Shown piece by piece: positions 21,823 to 33,461 of a DNA stretch of 64,000 nt (the stretch's first letter is position 1; each line of letters starts with the position of its first letter). This stretch comes from Emydura subglobosa (lineage: Eukaryota > Chordata > Testudines > Chelidae), in assembly GCA_007922225.1 (NCBI GenBank), contig ML679941.1, forward strand, positions 58,615,849-58,679,848, written 5' to 3'. The position numbers and the translations under genes were made by a program. The notes below the pieces were generated by a model. It worked only from the letters and a program-made list of their open reading frames with translations, ran no database searches and had not been told where the DNA came from.

Positions 21823-23159
21823 GTTCCTGCATTGGGCACCTGCAAAAGTTGCAACAACAAAACGTCTCTCACATAGGTGTAAACTGTGATTGGTAGGAGG
21901 GGGAGAATCCCAGCCCTTCAATTGCTCAAAACCCAAGCGCAGTTTTGCTGCGAGGAAGGGGGAAGAAAACAACCAGCTTACCAGCCTCAGCCAATCTGGT
22001 AGTATGGGGAAAAATTTCTTTCCAGACCCAAAGCGGTGACTAGCCCACAGCAACCTAGTAAACGGATGGAGAGTGGGCTGACTGCTGTTAACCAGCAAAC
22101 AGGAAGTGGCCCTGAGCACCCGGCTCTTATCATGGCTACAAATCACATGCCAAATGCCTTGAGATCTTATCATTCATCCCATGCTAAATCCCATGAGATC
22201 TCATGGTTCTAAATCTTATGCAAATCCCATGTGACCTCGAGAACACCCTGGAAGTTCCACAGGGGCTGAACATCTCATGGGACCCAGCCCGCACTGTCCT
22301 TTTAGCCCTCTTCCATCATAGAAGCCACGAAAACTCACCCCTCGCTAAGCTCGGTGCCTTCTGATATATCCTGCATTCCTGGCTTCAGATTCTCCAGGTA
22401 GGAACAGCAGCTGCAGGGGACACTAACAAGTAACTGGAACTAAAGATGCTCATGTTTTTTACATTGCCAGTGTAATAAGATCTCTCAACAGTTATTTTCC
22501 TCTAATGGTGATTAATTTACAATCAACCCACTGGAGTGTTTTCATGCATGCCTACAATGGGAAATGGAAAATGCTGAGAGTTTTATTTTGGCTGCTCCTA
22601 CCACTCCTGACCTCTCTGCCATATGAAGAAAAAAAAAAAGACATGCAAGAAATCAATTTTTAAAAAATAAATGAAGTAATATAGCCTCCTTCTTTAAATG
22701 ACTTCAGACAACAGTGGGTCTCAGGAATAGTCTTCTTTCCATCCTGACTAAATATATCCAATCTCTCTATTCCTCGAATGTTCAATTCAATGCCATTTTT
22801 ACAGCTGCACTACTGAAAGCCCTGACATTTTGAGGGCCAGAAAAATTCCAGAAAACGCAGAGAATAGGCAGATATGAGCATTTCTCACTCACCTCAACAG
22901 TTCACTTCCTTAGCTAGACGTGACAGACCCTACCTGACTGAATGGTTCTAGTCCCATTTTCTGTCTGCTTCTCCCTCCTGCACTGTTGGGTGTCCTCTCA
23001 ATACCTGCCTCTGATACTACCTAATTAGGGAGTTATTAGAGCTGGGTGAGCCTAGGGAATTACAGATCCTGAGAAATTCTTACTTTTTGAAATTTCTCAT
23101 GAACTGGGAATCCCCTCCAAAAATTTTGTTTAGGAAACCCTATGTGCCTCCAGTTCTGC
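21823..23159. other. Unassigned sequence
   Basis: No gene was found. Around 22100-22230 the words catgccaaatgcc, catgagatct and catgctaaatc recur, hinting at a degenerate local repeat. The rest is unremarkable. Confidence 0.45.
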
Positions 23160-23679
23160 TGTCCATATTTTAACCAGGATGTTGAAGAAACTAGAAAGAG
23201 TGCAAAGAAGAATCACATAAAAGATTAGAGGAGTGGCAATAATGCCTTACAGACTGCATGAGCTCCATCTGTTTAGTGTATCAAAGAGCAGATCAAGATG
23301 TGACTTGGTTACAGTGTATACATACATTGACAGGGAGAAAATACCAGGTTCTAAAGATCTGTGTAATCTAGCAAAGAAAGGCACAAGAAGAACCAGTGCC
23401 TGGAGGCTGAAGCCAGACAAATTCAACTTAGATATAAAGCACACCTTTTTAACAGGGAGGGTGATTAACCATTGGAATGAACTACCAAGGGAAGTGGTGG
23501 ATTCTCTGTCTCTTGAAGTCTTCAAATCGAATCAAGACTGGATGCCTTTTGGAAAAGATATTTTAGTCAGACACAAGTTACAGGGCTCAATATAGGGGTA
23601 ACTGGATGACATTCTATGACTAGTCAGGAGGTCAAACTAGATGATTTAATGGTCTCTTCTGGCCATAAAAATCTATGAT

Positions 23680-23684
<5 letters not shown>
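23160..23684 (+). mobile_element. CR1 LINE 3' end, plus strand
   Basis: It begins in the ORF2 C-terminus ([16 protein letters not shown], 23180-23220). It contains the last coding part at 23233-23595 (FLTGRVINHWNELPREVVDS) and ends with gtcaaactagatgatttaatggtctcttctggccataaaaatctatgattct. Its divergence is clearly higher than in the copies at 19862 and 44272. Confidence 0.88.
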
Positions 23685-23711
<27 letters not shown>

Positions 23712-23712
23712 C
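23681..23712. repeat. Compound (TC)n(AC)n microsatellite
   Basis: tctctctctctctc runs directly into acacacacacac at the end of the CR1 tail. It probably grew from that tail. Confidence 0.9.
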
Positions 23713-23742
23713 TCCCTTCATCTGCTTTTCCTTTTTCTCTGT

Positions 23743-24011
23743 CTCAGCTATGTCTACAATTAAAGAGTGCAGCTTTAATGCTTCAGTGCAGGCACTCACT
23801 GCCGGGAGGGGAGGGGGTCTCCTGTCTCTGTCGTTAATCCACTTCCCTGAGAGGCAGTAGCAAGGTTGATGGAAGAATGCTTCTGTTGACCTTGCACCAT
23901 CTACATCTAAAGTTAGGTCAGCATAGCCATGCCTCTCATGGATGTGGATTTTTCATGCCTCCGAGAGATGTAGCTATGCTGATGTAAGTTTCCAGTGCAG
24001 ACCAGCCCTTA
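23743..24011. mobile_element. Family D1-like DNA transposon
   Basis: It starts with cagctatgtctacaatt and ends with cagtgcagaccagccctta; the ends are inverted and imperfect. The interior shares gttaatccacttccctgaga with the family phrase ttaatccacctctc at 18617. No coding sequence is present. Confidence 0.6.
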
Positions 24012-24029
24012 CCACCTCTCATTCCCTCT

Positions 24030-25080
24030 GTTTAAAAACTTTGTTGCTCAGGGGTGTGAAAAAAACACACACCCACAGTGGCGTACCGAGGGGGGGGGAG
24101 GAGGGGCCAGCCTCCTGGGCGCCGGCCTGCAAGGGGGCACTGGGCCAGCCCTTCACCATGTGCAGGAGGTTTGGGGGCGCAGGAGGCTCTGAGGGGCACA
24201 GAGCCTCCTGCGCCCCCTGCTTGTTGTGAAGGGCCAGCTCAGAGCACACTTACCCACCGCTCCAGCTGGCGCCGGCTCAGAGGAGGCAGCCTCACCACCC
24301 AGCCTGGGGGGGCCAAGCAGGCCCTTCATGACACATGAGGGGGCACCCCGCCATCCACCCATTGTGAAGGGCTGATACCCACCCCCAGGCTGGGGTGGGG
24401 GGGGTAAGGGTGCTCCATCCGAGCTGGCGCCGGGTTGCGGGGCTGGAGTGGCGGGTAAGTGCGGGGTGGGGGAGAGCGCCAGGCTGATCCTTCACGATGG
24501 GTGAGGGAGCAGGGGGTGCAGGAGGCTCTGAGGGGTGCCCCCCCGTGTGTCATGAAGAGCAGGCCCAGCTCCCCTCCCTAGGCTGGTGGGGTGAGGCCAC
24601 CCCATCCAAGCCAGCGCCGGGCTGTGGGACTGCTGCTGCAGTGGGAGAGGCGGGCATCACATGACAGGAACGTGTGGGGAGGAGGGAGGTGGTGGAGCCT
24701 AGCCTACATTTGCACACCCCCAATGTGCCTCACGCCCCCCCCCCCCACAAGTACAGACCTGCCCTCCCCGGGATAGTTGGGGGGCAGCACTGGGACTCCT
24801 TCTGTCCCTGCATGGGGGGGGCGCAAATGTAGGCTTGGGCCCCAGGCACCAGAGACCCTCAGTATGGCACTGCACCCTCCCCGCACTATAAATTTTGCCT
24901 GCGTAAGTGCGAATGTAGCCATGTTATGTCAGCGGAAGAGAGCTCTCCTGCTGACATAATAAAGGAGCGCTGGCTGCTATGTCAGCAGAGAGTGTCTCCC
25001 AGCAACATAGTGCTGTCCCCTTTCACACCCCTGAAGGACAAAGTTTTGCCAGCATAACCGCACATGTAGACAAGCCCTAA
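24030..25080. mobile_element. Palindromic DNA transposon split by a GC-rich insertion
   Basis: Left remnant 24030-24075 (actttgttgctcaggggtgtg) and right remnant 24873-25080 are halves of one element. The right part contains the inverted partner cacacccctgaaggacaaagt and ends gtagacaagcccta, the usual type of terminus. The middle is occupied by the 797-bp GC-rich element at 24076-24872. The far left end is missing. Confidence 0.65.
24076..24872. mobile_element. GC-rich hAT-like element, copy 1
   Basis: Ends CAGTGGCGTACCGAGGG and, read inward, CAGTGCCATACTGAGGG match at 13 of 17 bases. The interior is very GC-rich, with long G and C runs. Its right portion, inverted, matches 59700-59820 in the second copy: gcctacatttgc then a C-run, gcagggacagaaggagtcc, then ggcaggtctgtacttg-like. 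It has no transposase. Flanks cacaccca and caccctcc agree at only 5 of 8, so the target duplication is weak here, unlike in copy 2. Confidence 0.7.
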
Positions 25081-27027
25081 CAACCCAATTGTCACTCTTT
25101 CCCAGTATCTATTTCTCAGCTCCTTGTAATATCACTGAATAATGGTTAGTCTACACTAGAGTTTTACTGAGGTAGTGAACACCTTTGTAAAACCTATTCT
25201 GGACACTTCCCAGTCATTTTTCCTAGGCTTCAAATGTTTTCCATAGGCTGATCCCTGGGGTCCAATCTGTGGAGGGGCAACATGATGGTCTGGGCATTTA
25301 GAAGTAGGCTAATGAGTTGAGACAGGAAATATGTTGAAGGTGAAAAAAGGTTGATTATGGGAGTAAGTTTACCTGTTGTGATAGAACTGGATTTGCTTTC
25401 TAATAATTCATGAATATTGTACGTTGGCCTGGTTAGTGGGATGGCTTTGTGTGACTATGTTGGTTTAGGTAATAGGCGGTTATAATGAAAAGCAAGCAGG
25501 AAGTGAAAGAATGGCAAGAAAAGACACTCCTAGGCAAACACTTGAGAGTTGTTCAGGTAGAGCCACTGGCTCTGAGGACTCTGGTTTGATCTCCTCCTGA
25601 CCCTACCAGACTCATTTTGTCCAGAAGAACCTAAGCCCAGGAACACAGAAGTACAAAAGGACTATAGCAGTTCAAAAAGGAGCACTCTCTAAAGAGGTGG
25701 GAGAAAGCAGACTGAGAGTCAGGGACCTCATCAGGATGTCTGAAGAAGTTAGGGTTGCTTAAGTTAAGCCAGATGTGCCTGAAGGCTGATTGCTGTTTTA
25801 AAATCCCTTCTTCTAATGCTTTGTTTCTACTGTGAAATAAACAATACTTTGGTTTTAAGAAGGCTGCCTTATCACTGTATAGCACTGGTCACAGACTCCC
25901 CAAGGGAAGAACCATGGGTGCCAGAACTCAGCTGGGCTTGCTGGGTTAGCACAGTTGACACACGGAGAACTGCAGCCCAGAGCCTGGGCTAAGAGTGGGA
26001 GATAGAAGTGCATCTAATCCTGTAACGTCATCAGCTGACTGAGTTTGTTTGCTTTGGATTTTGTGATATCAGATAAAGGGCGCCAATAGAATTTTAGATG
26101 GGTGTGTTTTTTGATTGATTGTAAATCAAAATACTTCACGTCCCCCACTACATCCCGTTGATGCTATCATGTGACAGTCTGCATGGAAATTACATGTGAC
26201 ATTAAATTTCTGAGGAGTGTAAAGCCTAACACATTGGCCATCCAACTCAATGAAACCAGTTATCTGATCCACCAAGTAATGAATGAACATCAGCTTTTGA
26301 CCTAATCCAGTAAATTGTATGTTTCTGTTTTCCTATGTATATAAGACATTGAGTTCAACTCCGCCAATGTATCTATATGGTACCATGATCTTTGGGATGG
26401 GGTTGGGTTGATAAATCAATCAGCAAGTGAAAGTAGCTTTAATTAGTGTGGTTTCTGTGAATATTTTTAGCCCACAGGCAAATATTAATCTTTAGGAAAT
26501 AGGAGAATGAGGATTGGGAGATATAATTTAGATACACAAATCTTCAGCAAGATGCAGGAATTTTGGCAAGGTCCATTTTGTAACACTTAGCCCCAAACAT
26601 TTAAAAATGTAAATCAGATATATATTAATGTTGCTTTCCGTTTTGGCAGTCAGAGTTAGAGATCATTTATATTTTCAAAATAAATTGAAACCTAATAATT
26701 CTAATCTTTTAGCTACTCCTTAGGCAAGAATACCCACATTTTTTGAAAACAAAGAATAATTCTAAACATTCTACAAGTATCCTCAGAAGAACGGCCAATA
26801 GTGTCTTGTAGTGTTTATTTCCATGCAGTGTGATTCTAAACTTCAGAACCTAGATTTTCCTTTGTAGTCAGTCATTTAAATATAATGGGCCAATTTCATC
26901 CATTGTCTAACTGCAATGAAGTCAATGGAGACTTAGGTTGAGGTTAATAGACCAAGTCTCCTTTTCTGATATTTGAAATTAATTGTGAGGTCAGTGAAAT
27001 TACCCAGAGCATAAATTTAGCCCACAG
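25081..27027. other. Mostly unassigned, with a possible LTR-like stretch
   Basis: Around 25780-25930 a polyadenylation signal (gaaataaacaatactttgg) is followed by a tgccttatcactgtatagc block. That resembles the R-U5 part of an LTR, but no second copy, target duplication or pol sequence is seen. At 26887-26935 a short phrase, gcaatgaagtcaatggagact, looks like a palindromic dispersed element. The rest shows nothing. Confidence 0.3.
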
Positions 27028-27112
27028 ACTAAGAAGAGATCTGCGTAAGCTCGAAAGCTTGTCTCTCTCACCAACAGAAGTTGGTCCAATAAAAGATATT
27101 ACCTCACTCTAA
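27028..27112 (+). mobile_element. Penelope- or SINE-type tail fragment
   Basis: gcgtaagctcgaaagcttgt, then ctctctcaccaacagaagttggtccaataaaagatattacctcac. This is a phrase I associate with a widespread vertebrate retroelement tail. It has the same logic as the aagctt-containing Penelope terminus at 17546-17575, but it is a different family. Confidence 0.55.
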
Positions 27113-28059
27113 ATTACTAACCAGGCAGCCTGATGATGGTGGCATAAGGCATCAGATTATGATCATGAGTGATGATGATTCCACATAACAGCCTTTAGTT
27201 GGCATCTTTAAGCACAAAACTATCACTTGGGTTTTGGTCACGAAAGCATCCTTCGGTAATTTTATTTACTATTTCTGTGGCTTTGTCCGCACAGGAAAGT
27301 TTTTTTTAATGTTCTTCCACTTTAACTAATGCCAAATAACTATAGCAACAGCACAGTCACACACTTTAAGACAGTTTAAGCTTAATCATTATCTACACAG
27401 CTTTGTTATTTTTTTAAATAACTGCCCAGCATTCTCAGCAGATATCTTATGGTGCAATGTTTCACCAGGCTGTATGCACTCTGGAATGCCCAGTGGAACA
27501 TACAGGAATTTGGGGATTTGAGGTCAAACTGAACAACTCCTATGATTCCTCTACTGGCATCCTAGAGTTCTGTTTTTTGCAAGCCAGCACCATTTTTGAA
27601 CAGCTGTCAGGCAGCATGGAGAAAACACTGCTGAGTACCATGATCCTTACTGTCATTAATATGAACAGCCTGCTCCACCTGCATTGGTGGTCATGCAGCT
27701 AGATGGCTTTGGATAGGCTGGGACACAGAACTTTGACTCTATGCCAGAGTGCTGGAAGCTAACATCTATTGAAATCTGAAGGCCCTTCACCCAGCCTAAG
27801 GGGTGGAGCTACTGAACCCGGGGCCCAAGTGAATTTGGGGGACAACTAATGACACACAGGATCAGGAGCAAGGATCACAGGGTCATAAGCAGGGAACCAG
27901 AGGGGGACACTGAGCAGAGAACCCTGGACAGTTCCCACTGCTCCTCAAAGGTGTCAAGGGAACCAGTGGACACAGCGCAGAGTTCCAGTGGACACGGTAG
28001 ACAGCTGGTTGAGCACCAGTGTCCTCACCTTCAGGGAAAGGCACAAGAGCCGCTCCATT
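27113..28059. other. Unassigned sequence
   Basis: No gene was found. A block around 27290-27440 has T-rich palindromic character like the DNA elements nearby but lacks clear ends. The frame at 27849-28283 is read opposite to the adjacent LINE fragment and is not supported. Confidence 0.4.
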
Positions 28060-28575
28060 CACCTCCGCAGCCACTCAAACACCCTGCCTTCCAAATCGTG
28101 CCAGTTCTCCAGTGGAAAAGGATGGGTGGCGGAAAGGTAAATGCCCAGATAGAGCAGCAGACCCATACTCCACCGAATGGCCTGAAGCGTGGTGGGAGGG
28201 AGCACACCTGCTACCCATTCCTGACCATCAGGCCAGAGCTCTTGACCCAGTTGACCAGGGCAGAGAGGCCACCGAGTAGATAGCTTGGCATGCCTCCACC
28301 TGCGCCAGATCAGCTGGGTCCTGGACCATGAGGAGCACGTCATCTGTGTGCACTGACAGCACCACCGCAACTCTGGCTCGCGGAGCACCAACCCCATCAA
28401 CCTCCTACGGAGGAGATGGAGGAAGGGCTTGATGGCTGGAGTGTACGGCTGGCCTGACAATGGACAGCCTTAATGCACCCCTTAAGCTGACAGGTTCGGT
28501 CAGGATTCACAGAACCTGGAGAAAGTCCACAAACCGGGGCCTGAAGCCAAATGCCCACAGAGTGCCCAGGACTGG
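28060..28575 (-). mobile_element. Tx1-like (L1-related) LINE fragment with RT remnant
   Basis: Reading the minus strand from about 28570, there is GTLWAFGFRPRFVDFL, then a stop-containing GCPLSGQ RT motif at about 28450-28475. PAIKPFLHLLRRR and GLVLREPEL follow. Next comes a frameshifted copy of the catalytic YADD region (about 28325-28350), and then AIRWSMGLLLYLGIYLSATHP and NWHDLEGRVFEWLRR. These are features of Tx1-type ORF2 proteins. Only the palm-to-thumb part is kept. One frameshift and a CAA-to-TAA type stop before GCPLSG make it inactive. Confidence 0.72.
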
Positions 28576-28579
28576 GCTA

Positions 28580-28752
28580 CTGGGCTGTTTAAATGTGGTG
28601 TAGACGTTCAGGCTAGGGTCCCAGGGGCCAGGATCCAGCCCATATCCAAACATCTACATCACAATTAAATAGACCTGCAGCTCAAGCCTTGTGAGCCCAA
28701 GTCAGCTGACACAGGCCAGCTGCAAGTGTTTAACTGCAGTGTAGACATACCC
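28580..28752. mobile_element. Palindromic DNA element fragment
   Basis: Inner halves pair as an inverted repeat: gctgtttaaatgtggtgtag against ctacatcacaattaaatag. The right end, gcagtgtagacatacccc, matches the ends of 13849-14108 and, more loosely, 52236-52550. The phrase gagcccaagtcagctgac is shared with the 52440-52475 region (gagtctaagtcacttgac). Confidence 0.6.
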
Positions 28753-29696
28753 CTGGAGATCAGGGGGGTTGGAACTGCTGACCATCCCAATGTATAGTCT
28801 CAAGAGGGCAACCAGCAGGTCTTCTTCACTGAAGCCCTGTGATTCCAGCTGTAAATCTGTCCTGCTTGATAAACACCATTATCTAGCAATGGCATACGTC
28901 ATAATTAAGATTTCTTGTTTTCGTTTTAGGTTTTTCCTTTTTTGATTGTTTGCCTGTATTAAAACTGCACTGGAAAAAGCACGATAGGGAACAATTCTGT
29001 GAGACTTGATGACCCAGTGATTAATTTTCATTATATAATTGCTAATAATTTATTTATGTTTGAGATTGACTACTGGAGCTTTCGTGACTGCTGGTCCTGA
29101 ACTATTCTGTATTTATGTTGTCTTATTTAGATAAACTTCTATATTGTTTTTTATTCTTTATTGTTGTTATCTAGAAGCTATCAAAGCATTGGTACCTTAT
29201 AGGATGACAATAATATAGTATCCAAAATACTCCATTTTATAATAATGATACTACAATGTTTTCAGCTATTACTGTTCTGTATTAGATTGTTCAGTTGTTG
29301 TTCTGCTAGAATATTGTGATATTTTGAAAAGGGATATAAGTTATACAGTACTTCATAACATGTTCAAATTATTCTAGATTACTGCTATCTGATTTCAAAA
29401 GTATAACGGATTTCAATAGAAAGGGCCACATTTTCAAAAGGGCAGCCTTTCATTTTGCCAGTGTTTTTGCACTTTGAAGTGACTTGTGGGCACAAATATT
29501 AGTATATGCACAACAATTCACTTGAAATGCTGGCACAAAATTTGCCAGTCCAAAGAAGGGAGGTTAGGACTCGACACTTTGGAATTTTATCCCAAAGTAC
29601 TTAAATGGCCTATTCCATTGAATTAGGGGAGGAGTACAGGAGATAAAATAATTAGGCCAGTTATAGACTGAATATAATCTCAGAAGCAAGCACTTA
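28753..29696. other. Unassigned sequence
   Basis: No gene was found. 29420-29620 has facing phrases (ggccacattttcaaaagggc and cccaaagtacttaaatggcc) that could be the arms of an old palindromic element. The rest is AT-rich. Confidence 0.4.
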
Positions 29697-31045
29697 GAAT
29701 CATAGAGTTAGAAGGGATCACAAGGGTCACCTCGTCTACCTCCCTGCCAAGACATAGGATTTGTTGTGTCTAAACCATCCAAGATAGATGACTATCCAGC
29801 CTCCTTTTGAAAACCTCTGGCAAAGGAGCTTCCATAATCTCCCCGGGTAGTCTGTTGTCCCACTGTTCTTACAATTAGGAAGTTTTTCCTGAGATCTAAT
29901 CTAAATCTGCTATGCTGTAGTTTGAACTCTTGCCTCTTGCCCTCTCCTCTGTAGCAAAAGAGAACAATTTTTCTCCATCTTTCTTATGGCAGCATTTCAA
30001 GTATTTGAAGACCGCTATCATGTCCCTCCTCAAACTCCTCTTTTCCAAATTAAACATACCCACTTCCTGCAGCCTTTGCTCAAATGGCTTGCATTCCATC
30101 CCTTTGATCATCTTTGTCGCTCGCCTCCCCAGATCCTTTCCAGTTTTTCCACATCCTTTCTATACATTGGTGACCAAAATTGGATACAGTACTCCAGCTG
30201 AGGTCTAACCAGCACCAAGTAGAGCAGTACTATCACCTCCTGTGACTTGCATGCTATGCCTCTGTTAATGCAACCTAAAATTGCATTTGCTTTTCTTGCA
30301 ACAGCATTGCATGGCTGACTCGAGGCGTTGATCCACCACAACTCCCAAATTCTTCTCAACAGTGCTGCTGCCAAGCCAGTTATCCCCCATTCTGTATTTG
30401 TGCATTTGGTTTTTCTTCCCTAAGTGTAGCATCTTATTGAATTGAATGTTTTATACATTGCTCTAGTAGCTTCCCAGGTATTGAAATAAGGCTGATTGGT
30501 CTATAGTTCCCAGCTCCTCCTTTTCCCCCTTTTTAAAGATGGGCATTACATTAGCCCTTCTCCAGTCTTCCAGCACCTTTCCTGTCATCCATGAGTTTGC
30601 AAATATTATTGCCAGTAGCTCTGAGATATCTTCAGCTCATTCCTCCAGCATCCAGAGATGAACAATATCAGATCCTGCTGATTTGATTGTATTCAAATTG
30701 GTTAGAAGATCTCTGACATTCTTCACTTATCCCAATCTGCATCTTTCCCCTTTATTGTCTATGGAAACTTGGCTAGTCGTCTGGTCACATGTTATTTTTT
30801 GTGAGACGACTGAAGCAAAGTAGGTATTGAACAGCTCTGCCTTTCTATCATCTTCCATTACCAATTCACCTTCTCCATTGAGCAATGGACCCACACCATC
30901 CTCAATCTTTCTTTTTTGTCTGACATGTTTGAAGAACCCTTTCTTTGTTGTCTCTAACATTCCTTGCCAGCTGTAACTCATTCTTTGCCTTGACTTCCCT
31001 GATTTTGTCCCTTCCCCAGTATTTACAAATATGCTACTGATTATC
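29697..31045 (-). mobile_element. CR1 LINE, minus strand, internally deleted
   Basis: It starts at the reversed tail agaatcatagagttagaagg. Minus-strand ORF2 remnants follow: GMECKPFEQRLQEVGMFNLEKRSLRRDM (29896-30111) and ILGCINRGIACKSQEVIVLLY (30108-30374). At about 30460 the sequence jumps to the RT region (PIFKKG-type remnant at about 30525-30545), so most of the palm, including the FADD motif, is deleted. It ends in the pre-RT linker (30727-30981). Confidence 0.88.
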
Positions 31046-32131
31046 TGAAACGATCAGCTTTATTCCTCCCATCCACCTCCACCCCTCAAAAATCTGGTTA
31101 ATTGGAATAGACAAAGTATCGATGGAAGCAAGCAACATTGCTTCAAAAGTTTATTTTCTTGGCATGCAGAACACCACAGGAATCCAACCTTGTTAAGCAG
31201 ACTCAACTATATGAGACTGAGAGATAGTGCAGCTATCCTCATAAAAGATGTGAACATTTACTCTCTTACAGAATCAATAACTATATTATCTTAACCTATC
31301 TTATTAGTGTGACCCATAATTGATATTATACCTCCTCCTTCTGCACTGAAAATGTTTGACCAATGAACATCAGATCAATACTGGTGATGTAAAACCTAAT
31401 ATAGATACAATGAAACATCTTCAGGGACCATTCCAGTCTCAGGACCTTTTGGGAGGAGATACGTAATTTCTTTTTACATGCAGGATAATAAAAACAACTT
31501 TCTGAGGAACCTACCTTCTTTCCCCACTCACTTCTCCAGGGGGGTGTTTTGCTGACGGGCAAGGTGGCCTCACAGAGCAAGTGAGAGTTTCCCTTTCCCC
31601 AGGACCCCACTGAATTTCTCTCCACTGATTTGGTCTCCTCTGCACCGCACAGCAGGGGAAGCAAATGGTCTATAATGGCCGATGCCATCTTCATCAATAG
31701 TTAATATGATCTCATGGCAAGTAGATTGTAAGGTTTAATAGAAAAGATAGTTCCCTGCAGCTGTTATTACAAATGAAAATCCCACTCATTTTGAAGTCAG
31801 CTGGGCAACTACTGTGCCCCCATCCCTTTTCCCAGAATGCCCAAAAGCTTCCTCATATAGCACATTTTCAAGTTTCTCAACAATGACTTCTCAGGTGGTT
31901 TCTCTGCGGCCATCTCTGAAAGATGAATTTATTTGCTCACATAGGGCGCTAGCTAAATCAAGTTTAGACCCTTGCAGTGTATCAGCCTCTCATATATGAT
32001 CAGGGATGCAAAATGAAGTTCAAAGTTTCAACATGCTGAAAAAAGCAATGAGTTTCCACAAAGACTCTACACAGGGACAGAAGTGTGTGAATAATGGACT
32101 TGGGTCCAGATCCTCAAGAGTGTTTCGGAGC
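31046..32131. other. Unassigned sequence
   Basis: A 123-codon minus frame at 31326-31697 has no recognisable domain. Nothing else is identified. Confidence 0.4.
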
Positions 32132-32239
32132 TGTCACAGGGTCCACAAACCACAGGTGGTGCCTCTTTCAGGCCATTGTGGGGATTAGCTCCTTCCAGGT
32201 CCAAAGCCCCATTCTGTTGCTCACTGCATGCCTTGCTGT

Positions 32240-32280
<41 letters not shown>

Positions 32281-32803
32281 TGCGACTTAAGATGTTCCCT
32301 CTTCATGACTTGACCCTCCAGCCAGGTCACCATGTGTCTCTCCCCTTCCAAGGTACCAAAGTCTTTCTTTAACAGCAGGACTAGGCAGTGTTCTCATTCA
32401 TTGCCTAGTGACCCTCTAGTCAACAGCCAGGGTTTGGTCCATGCTGGACCTTACTGCCTTTTCCCTGAGCCTTTTCCTTACCATCTGGATGGCTCCACCT
32501 TCTCTGGGTTCACCAGTTCCAAAACTCCCTCCTTCCAGAGAGTAACTGCAGGCTACATGCCTCTATAGTCCCAAACACACCTCTCTTCTCCCAGAGTGAC
32601 CACAGACTCCTTCCCTGCAACTCCTCTCTGCTAGCAGCTCCCTGGCTTTATAGAAGCCCCACCTGTTCCTGCACAGCTGAGCTTCCTCTAATTAGGGCTC
32701 TCCTCTCAGCTGTAATGCTGCCAGCTTGCAACCTAATCGGTTAATTGGCCCATCTGGCCTCCATTAACATCTTCAGGGCAAGTGTGGGGTGAACACCCCA
32801 TCA
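32132..32803 (-). mobile_element. Possible solo LTR, minus strand
   Basis: The unit begins TGTCACAGGG and ends CCCCATCA, satisfying the TG...CA rule. Read on the minus strand it has a TATAAA box at 32652-32647 inside a GC-richer block, as in an LTR U3/R. The 5-bp flanks (ggagc and taggt) do not match, and no internal retroviral sequence is present, so this stays tentative. It contains a (CT)n run at 32237-32279. Confidence 0.3.
32237..32279. repeat. (CT)n microsatellite
   Basis: An uninterrupted run of about 20 ct units, ending in cactctc. Confidence 0.95.
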
Positions 32804-32875
32804 TAGGTGCCTAACTCCCATTGAGTTCCCATTGGGAATTAAGTGCCTAAATATCTTTGAGGATCTGGACCTCTG
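32804..32875. mobile_element. Short palindromic MITE-like unit
   Basis: taggtgcctaactcccattg faces caatgggaattaagtgccta-like sequence around a ttgagttcccattggg centre, then gaggatctggacc. The hairpin form and the tail recur in the 30-bp insert inside the MIR at 56861-56887. Confidence 0.5.
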
Positions 32876-32929
32876 TGGCTTAGATACCCAGGTGAGAGTC
32901 AGTTAGAAATATCTATGGAAGATGGAGGG

Positions 32930-33461
32930 CCAGATTCTCAGCAGTTGTAAGTCAGTGTAGCTCCACTGACTTCAATCTACTGGCTGTGAATAATATTATT
33001 GTGGCACGACCCATGTACCAACAATTCCTTTAAGTTCTATAGCTTTCTTATCACGCTGCCTCTGTTTTTCTCTCACTCTCTATAAATATCCTGGAAAAAC
33101 CGGACCAGGATAATGATCTTGGGCCTGATCATCATCTCCTTTGTACACTGTGCAAGAAGGAAAACACTGCAGCATGCTCCATGTTAGCAGCAAAAAATAG
33201 TAACCTGCACAAAATCTGGTGCTCTGGTAAATAGAAGAAGATGCTTTAAGTATTGTTAGTGTACAAGCAGAGTCTAGTGCATGCAAAGGTGAAGAGAGAG
33301 ATGCACACTTCTGCCCTCTACCACCAAAATGCTTAGGTATGCTTGCTGGACTGAGTGATACATCAGCTCTCTTCCATCAATATCTAGGAACCTCTGCCTG
33401 CACATATACAGATATTTTGATTTTTCATTATATTATTTAAGTCTTCTCCATCACTGGTATA
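32930..33461. other. Mostly unassigned, one palindromic fragment
   Basis: 32932-32985 (ggccagattctcagcagttg then tccactgacttcaatc) looks like half of a common palindromic dispersed repeat. The remainder, to 33461, is unassigned. Confidence 0.4.

Noticed and set aside
24078..24959. Pro- and Gly-rich frames on both strands
   Set aside because: They coincide with the GC-rich hAT-like element and its edges; composition artefact.
25780..26010. LTR end with polyA signal
   Set aside because: Only one AATAAA and a suggestive context; no TG...CA ends, second copy or target duplication, so it is mentioned only within the unassigned interval.
29930..30208. Plus-strand frames opposite the minus CR1
   Set aside because: Reverse complement of the ORF2 C-terminus; no independent support.
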